This document shows positions 50,470 to 59,751 of a stretch of DNA of 64,000 nucleotides, one piece after another. The position numbers were made by a program, and so were the translations under genes. The first letter of the stretch is position 1; every line of letters starts with the position of its first letter. The DNA is from Geovibrio ferrireducens (GTDB lineage: Bacteria; Chrysiogenota; Deferribacteres; Deferribacterales; Geovibrionaceae): contig NZ_JAJAPB010000005.1 in the NCBI RefSeq assembly GCF_026226615.1, positions 186,001-250,000 on the forward strand. The letters run 5' to 3'. The notes under the pieces were generated by a model that did not search any database, had not been told where the DNA came from, and saw nothing but the letters and a program-made list of their open reading frames with translations.

Positions 50470-51879
50470 TTACGCTGCTTTCGCTTCAGCAGCGGCAGCC
50501 TGAGTCTGCCCCTGTCTGATTGTCATGAAAACGTTATAAACAAAGAACAGCATGCCCACGACGAAGATAACGCCGGCCACGGTTCTCATCTGCCAGTATG
50601 GGTAGTTGCCCACGAGTGTTTCCATAAATGTGTATTTCAGGCTTCCGTCGGCGTTGGTCATTTTCCACATAGCGCCCTGCTGAATACCTGTTACCCACAT
50701 AGTTACGGAGAACATTAGCTGTCCCACAAGCACAAGCCAGAAGTGGATGTTTGCCACCTTCTCGCTGAAAATCTTAGTTTTGTATATGTGGGGAATAATC
50801 ACATACACGGATGCACAGATAACCATAGTCACCCAGCCCATTGTACCCATATGAACGTGACCGGGAACCCAGTCTGTATAGTGGATAAGTGAGCTTATCA
50901 CCCTGATCCCCTGTGAGGGGCCCTGAATGGTCTGCAAACCGTAGAAGGTAATGCCCAGCACAAAGAACTTGGTGAGGTAGTTGGTTCTCATTTTACCCCA
51001 GTCTGCATCCACCGTGAAGTAGCCGTTGATAACGGAGCCCCATGAAGGAGCTATGAGGAACAGGGTAAACACTATGCCCAGAGTCTGAATCCAGTCGGGC
51101 AGGGGTGTGTAGACAAGGTGATGCGCGCCTGTCCAGAGGTAGGCGAATATCAGCGACCAGAAAGATATAATTGAGAGTCTGTGGCTGTAGAGGGGGAGTC
51201 CTGTCGCTTTGGGAAGAAAATAATAGAACATCGCCAGTATGGGCGTGGTAAAAAGGAAGCCCACGGCGTTATGCCCGTACCACCATTCAACGTTCGCACT
51301 GTTTGTCCCTGCGAACAGGTGGTAAGATTTGGTCAGCGTGGCGGGGATATGCAGGTTGTTCACTATGTACAGAATTGCAACTGCTATAAGTGTTGCGATT
51401 ATGTACCAGAGAGAAACGTACATATGCTCCTCTTTCCTTTTGAAAATGTTGGTAAGAATAACGATGGTGAAAATCACCCAGAGAATAACAATGGCGATGT
51501 CGATGGGCCACTCAAACTCAGCATACTCAAGTGACTGGTTCATCCCTATGAAAAGGGTGAAGGTCGCCAGAACCATGCCTACGTTAAACAGCCAGAGGTG
51601 AAATCTGGCCAGCTTACCCAGCACAAGGTTCCTTTTGGTGAGCCTGATGGTAAGATAGTAAAAAATACCGAACTCCGCACCGATTCCAAGCCCGTAAGCA
51701 AGGACATTGGTATGGATGGTTCTCAGTCTTCCGTAGGAGAAGTATTCACCGAAGTTGAAGTCGACATTCCACATCTGCACTGAGATAAGAAGGCCGATGA
51801 CAAGCCCGATGACTCCCCAGAAGATTGCAGAGAGTATGAACCCCTGCACCGTTCTGTAGTCATATGAGTATTCATTCAT
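50470..51879 (-). CDS. ccoN: cbb3-type cytochrome c oxidase subunit I CcoN
   Basis: Catalytic haem-copper subunit of 469 residues with about twelve helices, reducing oxygen at high affinity. Haem and CuB ligands are visible: His in RLRTIHTNVLAYG (low-spin haem), WWYGHNAVGF (CuB His plus the cbb3-specific nearby Tyr), WTGAHHLVYTPLPDW (the His pair) and TDWVPGHVHMGTMGW (high-spin and low-spin haem His). GGAGG precedes the ATG. The Rrf2 gene lies 42 bases upstream on the same strand. Confidence 0.95.
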   Translation of the reverse strand: MNEYSYDYRTVQGFILSAIFWGVIGLVIGLLISVQMWNVDFNFGEYFSYGRLRTIHTNVLAYGLGIGAEFGIFYYLTIRLTKRNLVLGKLARFHLWLFNVGMVLATFTLFIGMNQSLEYAEFEWPIDIAIVILWVIFTIVILTNIFKRKEEHMYVSLWYIIATLIAVAILYIVNNLHIPATLTKSYHLFAGTNSANVEWWYGHNAVGFLFTTPILAMFYYFLPKATGLPLYSHRLSIISFWSLIFAYLWTGAHHLVYTPLPDWIQTLGIVFTLFLIAPSWGSVINGYFTVDADWGKMRTNYLTKFFVLGITFYGLQTIQGPSQGIRVISSLIHYTDWVPGHVHMGTMGWVTMVICASVYVIIPHIYKTKIFSEKVANIHFWLVLVGQLMFSVTMWVTGIQQGAMWKMTNADGSLKYTFMETLVGNYPYWQMRTVAGVIFVVGMLFFVYNVFMTIRQGQTQAAAAEAKAA

Positions 51880-51921
51880 TTAGAACCTCCTGCCGCCTTT
51901 TTGGCAGCTCCATGTATGTAA

Positions 51922-52320
51922 TTAATAAATGAAGTCTTTTACCCTGGAGTTCATCAATTGTTCCGTCATTACTGATTGGATTTCGCCCAGTCTGTGGGTC
52001 ACGCGGCAGAAGGGTTTGCGGGAACAGGCGGAAGGGTGAGCAACACACACATTTATATCCAGTGTGACACCCATGCATTTGAGAATATCGTACAGGCTCG
52101 CCTCCGCTGCGGAGGGGGCAGCCTCTATGCCGCCGTTTTTGCCTGTTCGTGTGGTGATGAAGCCGCACTTTTTAAGCCGGTTTATGACCTTTGCCGTTGT
52201 GGGTTTGGGAACCCCTATGGCTGCGCTTATATCTTCCACTTTTTTCATCCCGCCGTTTTCGGCTAAATAAACAACAATCCTTATGGCGTAGTCGCCTTCT
52301 CTGGCAATGAAAGAGTCCAA
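51922..52320 (-). CDS. Rrf2-family Fe-S transcriptional regulator
   Basis: Winged-helix regulator of 132 residues. REGDYAIRIVVYLAEN and DISAAIGVPKPTTAKVINRLKKCGFI are the Rrf2 DNA-binding part; VCVAHPSACSRKPFC supplies three cysteines spaced C-x6-C-x5-C for an Fe-S cluster, as in IscR, NsrR and relatives. Start is TTG at 52320, seven bases after GAGGT. A near-perfect palindrome overlaps its own promoter, so it is probably autoregulated. Its place directly before ccoN suggests control of the cbb3 operon by oxygen, NO or iron. Confidence 0.87.
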   Translation of the reverse strand: MDSFIAREGDYAIRIVVYLAENGGMKKVEDISAAIGVPKPTTAKVINRLKKCGFITTRTGKNGGIEAAPSAAEASLYDILKCMGVTLDINVCVAHPSACSRKPFCRVTHRLGEIQSVMTEQLMNSRVKDFIY

Positions 52321-52343
52321 TTGTTTACCTCATAGGTCAACAA
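52321..52343 (-). promoter_or_regulatory. Palindromic operator for the Rrf2 regulator
   Basis: Ten-base arms TTGTTGACCT and AGGTAAACAA flank ATG on the minus strand, pairing at nine of ten positions. It covers the -10 element, the ribosome site and runs up to the TTG start codon, a good position for autorepression. Confidence 0.68.
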
Positions 52344-52368
52344 TACCCCTCTTTCTCCCCCTTGTCAA
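52340..52368 (-). promoter_or_regulatory. Sigma-70 promoter of the rrf2-cco operon
   Basis: TTGACA (52368-52363), a 17-base spacer and TATTGT (52345-52340). It should drive rrf2 and, since no terminator follows, ccoN and the genes beyond. Confidence 0.78.
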
Positions 52369-52391
52369 CAGATTTAAAAAGACAATATTAA

Positions 52392-52410
52392 TCCTATATC
52401 ACTGATAGGA
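52392..52410 (-). promoter_or_regulatory. Second inverted repeat upstream of the rrf2 promoter
   Basis: Perfect six-base arms TCCTAT / ATAGGA with a seven-base centre, 24 bases upstream of the -35 element. This is a position suited to an activator. The binding protein is unknown. Confidence 0.5.
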
Positions 52411-52425
52411 AATAAAAACAAAGAT

Positions 52426-53817
52426 TCAGCCCTTGACTCTTTTATTCATGGCCTGCCGGGATATACCCAGAAGGGATGCCGCCTTGCTCTGGTTGCCGCC
52501 GCTGATTTTCAGCGCTTCATCGATCAGAATATTCTCCATATCCTTCAGCGAAGGGAACCTTCCGGAATAAGTGAACTGTGCTCCGCCGGGCATGTTTGAG
52601 CTCACAGCGCCTCTGCTTCTTCCGGTGGATTCCAGATAAGAGATAACATCCCCAGCGCTCAGTACATCCCCGCTCCTTGCGGCAAGATCATATGCTATGG
52701 CACGAAGCTCCCTGATATTTCCCGGAAAAGTGTACGAGGAGAGTACACCCGCCGCAGCTTTCTCAAAAGTTTTGGTCGGCGTGCCCAGCTCTTTGCCGGC
52801 AAGCTTATAAAAATGGGAAAAAAGCAGGGCGATGTCCCCCTTCCTTTCCCTGAGCGGCGGAAGCAGGAGCTTGTGTATTGCTATTCTGTAGTAGAGGTCT
52901 TTTCTGAACCTGCCTGCCTCAACTTTTTTTTCGAGATCGGCATTTGTGGCAAGCACAATGCGCACATCGGACTTCTCCTCTGTGTCACTCCCAATGGCGC
53001 GGAAAGTGCCTTCCTGAAGAAAACGGAGAAGTTTAAGCTGAGAATTTTCGGAGATGTCCCCCACCTCATCCAGAAACAGTGTGCCTCCTGAGGCTTCAAG
53101 GAGAAGACCGCGCCGTGCCTTATCCGCCCCGGTGAAGGCTCCCTTTCTGTGACCGAAAAGAGTATCCGAGAAAACGGTGTCATCCACATCCGCAACATTC
53201 ACGGGGACAAACGCTCCCTTTCTCCGGCTGGCCTTATGAACTGCCTCTGCCATGAGCTCCTTCCCCGTGCCTGTCTCACCGCAGATAAGGACAGGCTGCA
53301 TGCCTCCCGCCACGGCTTCTATATACTTGAATATGGAGTACATGCCGCTCTCTTTGGTGACAATCGCCCCGAAATCGTCCGGGCATTTAAGATGAGAAAC
53401 CTCGGCGGCATCGGAAAAACTCTCCACCTGACGCTTAAGTTCCTCTTTTTCGAGAATGTTTTTTATGGTGGTGATGAAGCGCAGACTGTCCACAGGTTTG
53501 AGGATGTAGTCGTCTGCCCCTTTTTTAAGGCAGTTTACCGCAGTCTGTGAATCGTCCGCCGCTGTTATGATTACCACAGGTGTGCCGGGGTATCTGGCTG
53601 AAATGAAATCAAGAATGTCATTGCCGTCCACTTCCGGCATGTAAAGATCGAGTACTACCAGCGCAAAGGCTTTCTGTCCGAGGATTTCGATTGCTTTTTT
53701 ACCGCCGGAGGCAGCGGTTACATTTTTATATCCCGCGCTTTTAAGAGCAAAACTGTATGAAAAAAGAATGTCCTCCTCGTCATCAACGAGAAGGATGGGC
53801 GCATCATATTTCAGCAT
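52426..53817 (-). CDS. NtrC-type sigma-54-dependent response regulator
   Basis: Response regulator of 463 residues: receiver domain (ILLVDDEEDILFS with the acidic pocket, phospho-Asp in LVVLDLYMPEVDG, Lys in YILKPVD), AAA+ domain (Walker A GETGTGKE, sigma-54 loop GAFTGA, GGTLFLDEVGD) and a Fis-type helix-turn-helix (NQSKAASLLGISRQAMNKR). It should activate RpoN promoters on phosphorylation. The ATG at 53817 has GGGAGG upstream and lies 14 bases after the kinase stop, so the kinase just upstream is the likely partner. Confidence 0.92.
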   Translation of the reverse strand: MLKYDAPILLVDDEEDILFSYSFALKSAGYKNVTAASGGKKAIEILGQKAFALVVLDLYMPEVDGNDILDFISARYPGTPVVIITAADDSQTAVNCLKKGADDYILKPVDSLRFITTIKNILEKEELKRQVESFSDAAEVSHLKCPDDFGAIVTKESGMYSIFKYIEAVAGGMQPVLICGETGTGKELMAEAVHKASRRKGAFVPVNVADVDDTVFSDTLFGHRKGAFTGADKARRGLLLEASGGTLFLDEVGDISENSQLKLLRFLQEGTFRAIGSDTEEKSDVRIVLATNADLEKKVEAGRFRKDLYYRIAIHKLLLPPLRERKGDIALLFSHFYKLAGKELGTPTKTFEKAAAGVLSSYTFPGNIRELRAIAYDLAARSGDVLSAGDVISYLESTGRSRGAVSSNMPGGAQFTYSGRFPSLKDMENILIDEALKISGGNQSKAASLLGISRQAMNKRVKG

Positions 53818-53831
53818 AAAATTCCTCCCGC

Positions 53832-55718
53832 TCATCCCTGTGCGGGAAACGTCACCGTTACCGTTGTTCCTTTCTCCGGTTCGGAGAAAAAGTCCAGCTC
53901 TCCTTTATGCTCCTTCACATAAGTGTACACAATAGAAAGCCCAAGTCCGGTCCCCCCGTCCTTAAGCTTTGTGGTGAAGAAGGGCTCTGTTATCCTTCTT
54001 ATTATATCACCGGGAATACCTACACCGGTATCGGAAACGCATATTTTTACATTTCCGTTTTCATCCGCTGAGGCAGTAAGCCTCACTGTGCCGTTTTTAT
54101 CCTTAAGCGCCTCAAGGGCGTTGAGAATAAGGTTGATAAGCACCTGCTCCACCTTCTGCCTGTTCCCTTTGAAACAGGGCACAGGCTTTATCACCTCGGT
54201 TTCGAAGTTTGCGGTGTATCTCATTATATGCTGTTTCAGAATTTTCACGGCAGAGGTGACAACCTCTTCTATGTTGATCCTGTCATCCATCTGCTCTGAA
54301 TCGCCTTTTGAAAAGCTTTTCAGCTCATGGACAATTTTCTTGATCCTCTCCGAGCCTCCGGCTATCCCCTCCAGAAGTTTGGGAATATCCTCCCGCAGTA
54401 CAGAGTAAGGCAGGTTCTCTATCTCAAAATCCCCTTCTTTTTCATAAACCCTGTCCAGCACCTGACTGAACCCCTTCCAGAGATCCAGCATCATTTTGCT
54501 GTTGAACATTATGAAATTGTTCGGATTATTTATCTCGTGCGCTATGCCCGAAACCAGGGTTCCCAGAGCAGTCATTTTATTGGTCTGTATAAGCTTTTCC
54601 TGTAACTGGCGCTCTCTTTTCTCAAGCTTTTTCGCCTCTGTGATGTCCTTAAAGGAGAGATAGAGATATTCCGTTCCGCCTATGCTGAGCCTCTGTGAAT
54701 TGGCAAGGAATGTGAACGCATCGTCTGCGTGACGGGTCATGGTGCACACAGCCTCATCCTGCCCCGAATCGCCAAGAATGCAGCCGCTGACGGCGAGAAC
54801 ACGTATCAGTTCCTTGGGGACTTTTCCCAGCATCTCACTCTTTTTGAAGCCAAGCATCTTTTCTGCAGCAGGGTTGAGGTCAGATACGGTGTGTTCGGGA
54901 ATTTTAAGAAGCACCAGAGCATCGCGGTTTTTTTCGAAAATTTCGTCAAAGTTTCTTGCTGTGGTGTCCAGCTCGTTCTTCATTCTCTCAAGTTCGCTGA
55001 GATCTGAAAAAATGAACAAGTATCTTGTGGTCTCACCGTCCAGACTGAAAGCGGAAACGTTCATGAGCACGGCCTTGAGCTTTCCGTCTATGCCGATGTC
55101 TATCCTTTTGGCGCTGCTCTCCCTGCCTTCAATAACGCCTGAAACTACTCCGGCAAGTGAGGGCTCAATCTCAGTGATGACCTTATCCAGACTTTCACCG
55201 TATATGTCGCCCCTTTCTATTCCGAAAATCTCCATGAAGATATGGTTAAAGTATTTTATTTTCAGCGTTTCATCCGCAACCGCTATCCCTTCTGCGGAGT
55301 TTTCCAGAACTGCCTCAAAAAGCCCGTTCTGCTCCACAAGGTTGCGCTCAACGGAGGCCCTTTTAATAGCCATAGACACAACAGAGTAAAGCGACTGTGT
55401 TTCCACCGGCTTGACTATGTAGCCGTAGGGGGCAGCCTCGCTGGCTCTGTCCATTGTATTTATGTCAGAATAGCTTGTGAGAAACACAACCGGGATTCTG
55501 TATGATGTATTTATGATTCCGGCCAGATCTATGCCGTCAAGATCCGACTTGAGATTAATATCCATAAGTACAAGAGAGGGAACCTCTTTTTCTATCTCCT
55601 TCATCGCGTCCTCAGGCCTTACCGCGTACACGACTTCAGAATAGCCGAAACTTAAAAGCTTCGATCTTATATCCATTGCTATCAGAGCTTCATCTTCGAC
55701 AATAAGTATCTTTCCCAT
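53832..55718 (-). CDS. Soluble hybrid sensor: receiver-PAS-PAS-histidine kinase
   Basis: Protein of 628 residues with an N-terminal receiver (ILIVEDEALIAMD, Asp in LVLMDINLKSDLDG, YIVKPVE), two PAS domains (about 135-255 and 265-380) and a C-terminal NtrB-like kinase: GIAHEINNPNNFIMFN holds the phospho-His, NLILNALEAL, DTGVGIP and GTGLGLSIVYTYV form the ATP site. No membrane helix is seen, so it senses cytoplasmic signals. ATG at 55718 follows AAGGA by six bases. It precedes and probably phosphorylates the sigma-54 regulator. Confidence 0.9.
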   Translation of the reverse strand: MGKILIVEDEALIAMDIRSKLLSFGYSEVVYAVRPEDAMKEIEKEVPSLVLMDINLKSDLDGIDLAGIINTSYRIPVVFLTSYSDINTMDRASEAAPYGYIVKPVETQSLYSVVSMAIKRASVERNLVEQNGLFEAVLENSAEGIAVADETLKIKYFNHIFMEIFGIERGDIYGESLDKVITEIEPSLAGVVSGVIEGRESSAKRIDIGIDGKLKAVLMNVSAFSLDGETTRYLFIFSDLSELERMKNELDTTARNFDEIFEKNRDALVLLKIPEHTVSDLNPAAEKMLGFKKSEMLGKVPKELIRVLAVSGCILGDSGQDEAVCTMTRHADDAFTFLANSQRLSIGGTEYLYLSFKDITEAKKLEKRERQLQEKLIQTNKMTALGTLVSGIAHEINNPNNFIMFNSKMMLDLWKGFSQVLDRVYEKEGDFEIENLPYSVLREDIPKLLEGIAGGSERIKKIVHELKSFSKGDSEQMDDRINIEEVVTSAVKILKQHIMRYTANFETEVIKPVPCFKGNRQKVEQVLINLILNALEALKDKNGTVRLTASADENGNVKICVSDTGVGIPGDIIRRITEPFFTTKLKDGGTGLGLSIVYTYVKEHKGELDFFSEPEKGTTVTVTFPAQG

Positions 55719-55761
55719 AACAATTCCTTTTTTGCTCATAGCAATTTTAACAAATAACAGG

Positions 55762-58116
55762 TTAAAATTTCAAAATAAACGCTGTTCCGCCGTTATTTTC
55801 AATCCGCAAATCCCCGGCAAGCTGCGAGATAAGCGAGATAATTATCTGAGAGCCAAGGGTATCTGAGTTTCTGAAACGGTCGGCATCTTCAATCCCCGCT
55901 CCGTTGTCTGCAATCAGTATTTCCCGTTTTTCGTCATTAGTGAAGCATACACGTATATTTATGCGCGCATCAACCGAGTTTTTGCTGAATGCGTGTTTAT
56001 AACAGTTGGTGATTATTTCGGTTATCAGCAGACTGACCGCAATCGATTCATCCAGATTAAGCCTCATCTCGCAGCATTCAACATCAACATAAACCGGGCA
56101 CACAGAGGTGTAAGTCATTGCTATCTCACCTACAAGTTTTGTGAGATAGGCTTTGAAATCAAGCCCCTGCGCGCTGTCACCTCTGTAGAGCATTTCATGT
56201 ATTATAGCCATGGATTTTATACGCTGAATACTGTTTTTGAAATAACTTACGGCTTTTTCATCATTCAGATACTCACTCTGAATGCTGAGCAGGCTGCTGA
56301 CTATCTGTAGATTATTTTTTACCCTGTGATGTATCTCCCTTATGAGAAAGTTTTTCTCCTCCAGACCAGCTATAAGGCCGTCCTTTGTATTTCTTTCCTC
56401 CGTAATATCCCTGAAAACGAGAACGCCCCCGTTCTCGTATGAGTCATGCTCTATTTTGTTTATGCTGTAAGCAACAGGAATTATGCTCCCCGCACTGTTT
56501 TTGAAAAAAGCCTCGCCTCTGTGTATGCCTCTGTTTTTTTCAACCGCTTCAAGCAGCGGAGACTCCTCGTTTTCTGTTCCGGGCCGGAGAATATCCCTGA
56601 GGTTTTCGGGCTGGGTTGACGGGCTGTATTTAAGAATCCGCTCTGCTGAGCTATTCATAAACTTGATGTTGATCGCACCGTCAAAAACCATAACTCCTTC
56701 ATCCATCGCATTAAGCAGAGCCTTGTGTATGCTCTCAAGGCTGAACAGGCGGTTTGTCAGGTATTTTTCGTTGCTTTTGTCCATCACTATGGCAAAGATG
56801 TACTCCTTTTCCCTGAAACGCACCTTCGCACAAAGAAGCAGGAAGTCCTTTGTGCCCCCTTTTTCACCGGTAAAAGAGCACTGCATCTTGCCCTGACCCT
56901 CTATCTCTATCTTTTTAAGAAAGTCAGATGAAAAAGGATTTTCCCCGAACACGGAATCAGACAGGAGGCAGTTTTTCATTTTTTCCACCCCTGTGCCGAA
57001 AAATATTTCCGCGGCGCGGTTAGCATCCTCAATCATAAGCGTGTTTATATTGATAAAAAGCATCGGAACGCCCGAAAGCCGGAACATCCCTTCGTACCAC
57101 TCCATCCTGTTCAGACTTTCGCGGAATTTCATATATTTATCCGACACATCAAACACAAAGCCTGTGAGGCTTGTGCAGCTGCCGTCTGAGGAATATTCTG
57201 CCATGTTGTAGAACTCAAGCCACCTTGTTCTCCCCTCAAAGTCTGTAAACGGGAGTGATTCAATATCCACCGGATTTTCGGATTTCTGCCTTCTTTTCTC
57301 ATAATCCGCTATTCGCAGTATTATTTCCGCGTTCCGGCTCTCATCGCTGCTGAACCCTATGAGCCGGGCAGCGTTCGCGCTGAGCACCTCCACAGAAGGC
57401 TCCGGTCTGAAATTAAAGCTGTAATAAGCTGAATTGCCCGCGCTACTGAGCTTGTCCAGAATTATGGACAGATGCCTCTCAAGTTTTTTAACCTTTTCGA
57501 AGTGCATTATGATAACGCCCATGGAAACGGTGAATGTGAAAAATACTGCAAGCTGGAAACCGGCGGAATAGTACTGGATGTTTACTGAACCTTCCCTTGC
57601 TGCCTGTTCAATAAACGGGTATGTCTGCTTGTGTATTCCCCAGAGCACAAGGGATATTCCGGTTAGTTTTTTCCCGAAACCCTGAAATGAGCCGGACAGA
57701 AGTATAATAACCCCGGCATATATGAAGGCGGCTGAGGACAGTATGAATACGGCAGTATCAGCAGTGTAATAGGATGCACCGTCAAATAGCGCGGCAGCAA
57801 GAAGGACTTCCGCACTCAATGCTGCCGGTAAAAGAAAACGCGGCCGCTTTTTATCCATGAGCATGTGCGCGCCCATGATGAGCAGCATGCCTCCGGCAAG
57901 TACAAAACTCAGCTTAAGAAATACTAGGACATCTGTTTCCCCGTAAATGCGGATGATAATCTGCACGATGTATCTGAAAATGTTGAATAACCAACTGTAA
58001 CCCCATATTTTCAGGTAATCGTTGCGCTCGTTTACGTAAAGATACATAAACATGAACATCACAGCCACGGAGGCTGTGAGGATTCCCACCAACTCATGCA
58101 GATAGCCGTTTTGCAT
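55762..58116 (-). CDS. Multi-helix membrane sensor kinase, PAS domains and HisKA_2
   Basis: Sensor of 784 residues. The first 220 residues make about seven helices, a MASE-like integral membrane sensor, followed by three PAS-like segments (about 235-335, 345-460, 465-580) and a HisKA_2 kinase: EIHHRVKNNLQIVSSLLSIQ carries the phospho-His, then ITEIITNCYKHAF and ADNGAGIED for ATP binding. It is built like the DUF3365 kinase at 39040 in its catalytic half. ATG at 58116 follows GGGAG; cheB ends 14 bases before. Confidence 0.85.
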   Translation of the reverse strand: MQNGYLHELVGILTASVAVMFMFMYLYVNERNDYLKIWGYSWLFNIFRYIVQIIIRIYGETDVLVFLKLSFVLAGGMLLIMGAHMLMDKKRPRFLLPAALSAEVLLAAALFDGASYYTADTAVFILSSAAFIYAGVIILLSGSFQGFGKKLTGISLVLWGIHKQTYPFIEQAAREGSVNIQYYSAGFQLAVFFTFTVSMGVIIMHFEKVKKLERHLSIILDKLSSAGNSAYYSFNFRPEPSVEVLSANAARLIGFSSDESRNAEIILRIADYEKRRQKSENPVDIESLPFTDFEGRTRWLEFYNMAEYSSDGSCTSLTGFVFDVSDKYMKFRESLNRMEWYEGMFRLSGVPMLFININTLMIEDANRAAEIFFGTGVEKMKNCLLSDSVFGENPFSSDFLKKIEIEGQGKMQCSFTGEKGGTKDFLLLCAKVRFREKEYIFAIVMDKSNEKYLTNRLFSLESIHKALLNAMDEGVMVFDGAINIKFMNSSAERILKYSPSTQPENLRDILRPGTENEESPLLEAVEKNRGIHRGEAFFKNSAGSIIPVAYSINKIEHDSYENGGVLVFRDITEERNTKDGLIAGLEEKNFLIREIHHRVKNNLQIVSSLLSIQSEYLNDEKAVSYFKNSIQRIKSMAIIHEMLYRGDSAQGLDFKAYLTKLVGEIAMTYTSVCPVYVDVECCEMRLNLDESIAVSLLITEIITNCYKHAFSKNSVDARINIRVCFTNDEKREILIADNGAGIEDADRFRNSDTLGSQIIISLISQLAGDLRIENNGGTAFILKF

Positions 58117-58130
58117 CAAACGCTCCCGCC

Positions 58131-59195
58131 TCAGCTTCGGCAGTAGGAAACAACAAACGGAGCTATGCTTCCGAGAGGGAGAATTTTCTGCGCCGCTCCG
58201 AGTTCTATCGCTACTTTGGGCATCCCAAAAACAATGCTGGTGGCTTCATCCTGAGCTATTGTGAAGGCTCCCGCCTCCTTAAGTTCAAGAAGCCCCTTGG
58301 AGCCGTCGTCCCCCATTCCGGTCATGATAACGGCAACCCCATTGGAGCCTACATACCTCGCACCGGAGCGGAAGAGAACATCAACCGAGGGTCTGTGCCT
58401 GCTCACGAGGGGTCCGTCCTTTATCTCGGCAAAGTATCTGGCTCCGCTGCGCTTTATCAGCATATGCTTGTTTCCGGGCGCAATCAGAGCCCTTCCGGGG
58501 AGGACAGTATCACCGTTTTCCGCTTCCTTAACACTGATTTTACAGAGGGAGTCAAGCCTTTGGGCAAATGAAGCGGTAAAGTTCTCCGGCATATGCTGAA
58601 CTATGACTATTCCGGGAGCATCGGGCGGCATGGCGGTGAGAAAAACCGTCAGAGCCTCTGTTCCGCCGGTTGACGCACCCACGAGAATAACCTTCTCTGT
58701 GGTTTCCACCATAGCCTTGTTTGTGCTTTTGGGGATAATAACATCCGCTGTGAACTTTGGCTGAACAGTGTACGATGATGCGGATATTTTTCTGACAGAT
58801 GCCTTGGCAGCGGCCTTTACCGCATCACAGATGAGTATTTTTGATTCCTCAAGAAATGCCTTCGTCCCGGACTTCGGTTTCTGGATAACATCCACCGCGC
58901 CGTACTCCATAGCCTTCATAAGCGTCTGCGAGTTCTCGACTGTGAGGCTTGAACACATAACAACCGGAATCGGGTGCTGGGACATAAGTTTTTTCAGAAA
59001 GGTTATGCCGTCCATGCGGGGCATTTCCACATCAAGAGTGATCACATCAGGGATAAAATGCTTCATTCTTTCCGCGGCATAAAACGGATCCTGACAGGAA
59101 GCGACCTCGCTTATCTCAGGATCGGATGAGAGAATCTCAGTGAGAGTCTGTCTGACTACGGCGGAATCATCTACAACAAGAACCTTCAGACCCAT
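58131..59195 (-). CDS. cheB: Chemotaxis protein-glutamate methylesterase CheB
   Basis: Demethylates chemoreceptors on phosphorylation, 354 residues. The receiver ([14 protein letters not shown], phospho-Asp in [20 protein letters not shown]) is joined by a linker to the methylesterase domain with catalytic Ser in [11 protein letters not shown], His in [13 protein letters not shown] and Asp in [11 protein letters not shown]. It follows cheD by four bases. The mcp-cheW-mcp-cheR-cheD-cheB order suggests one adaptation module, although no CheA or CheY is visible inside the window. Confidence 0.95.
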   Translation of the reverse strand: MGLKVLVVDDSAVVRQTLTEILSSDPEISEVASCQDPFYAAERMKHFIPDVITLDVEMPRMDGITFLKKLMSQHPIPVVMCSSLTVENSQTLMKAMEYGAVDVIQKPKSGTKAFLEESKILICDAVKAAAKASVRKISASSYTVQPKFTADVIIPKSTNKAMVETTEKVILVGASTGGTEALTVFLTAMPPDAPGIVIVQHMPENFTASFAQRLDSLCKISVKEAENGDTVLPGRALIAPGNKHMLIKRSGARYFAEIKDGPLVSRHRPSVDVLFRSGARYVGSNGVAVIMTGMGDDGSKGLLELKEAGAFTIAQDEATSIVFGMPKVAIELGAAQKILPLGSIAPFVVSYCRS

Positions 59196-59199
59196 ATAA

Positions 59200-59751
59200 T
59201 TAACCTGCGTTTACTGTATTCCTAAGGTTTTTCATAAAAACGCGCCCTTCGGCGGAGTAGAAATAAAGCTTTCGCCCCATGCTTCCCCCTACGTCCTGCG
59301 CGGTAATTCTATAACCCAGATCGGCCAGTGCGGCAAAAGCCGCCTGAATGTTTTTTGCGCCGATGGTTTCTCTTTTAAGCTTGCCCGATTCCGTGCGGAA
59401 CATATCCGCACCGCCGAACACCTTTACTTCCAGTTCCATGGGGTAAGCCCCCCATGACTGAAAGCGGCTGTGCATATAATTTATTGATGAGTCAACGAAT
59501 TTATTAGAATAAGATGAGCTTTCGCCAACAACGCAGAAATTGGATGACGGGAGCATGGCATGGCACATGCCGCCAACTTTAACCGCCGGCCAAAACATCA
59601 CCACGGAAACGCATGAACCAAGAACGGTGCTGACCACCGCAGGTTCCTTGTTGATATACATTTCACATGGTTTCAGATAAATGTTTTTTATCAACGGTTT
59701 TATTCCGGTATCATAATTTTCTGTAAACTGTTGGTGCGACTGTTTCCACAT
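59200..59751 (-). CDS. cheD: Chemoreceptor glutamine deamidase CheD
   Basis: Deamidates receptor glutamines, up to 183 residues. The catalytic Cys is in VLGSCVSVV and the His in [18 protein letters not shown] and ETIGAKNI are further family marks. The start is uncertain: the ATG at 59751 overlaps the cheR end by 41 bases, while a TTG just past the cheR stop (before [12 protein letters not shown]) would match usual CheD length better. It lies between cheR and cheB. Confidence 0.9.
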   Translation of the reverse strand: MWKQSHQQFTENYDTGIKPLIKNIYLKPCEMYINKEPAVVSTVLGSCVSVVMFWPAVKVGGMCHAMLPSSNFCVVGESSSYSNKFVDSSINYMHSRFQSWGAYPMELEVKVFGGADMFRTESGKLKRETIGAKNIQAAFAALADLGYRITAQDVGGSMGRKLYFYSAEGRVFMKNLRNTVNAG

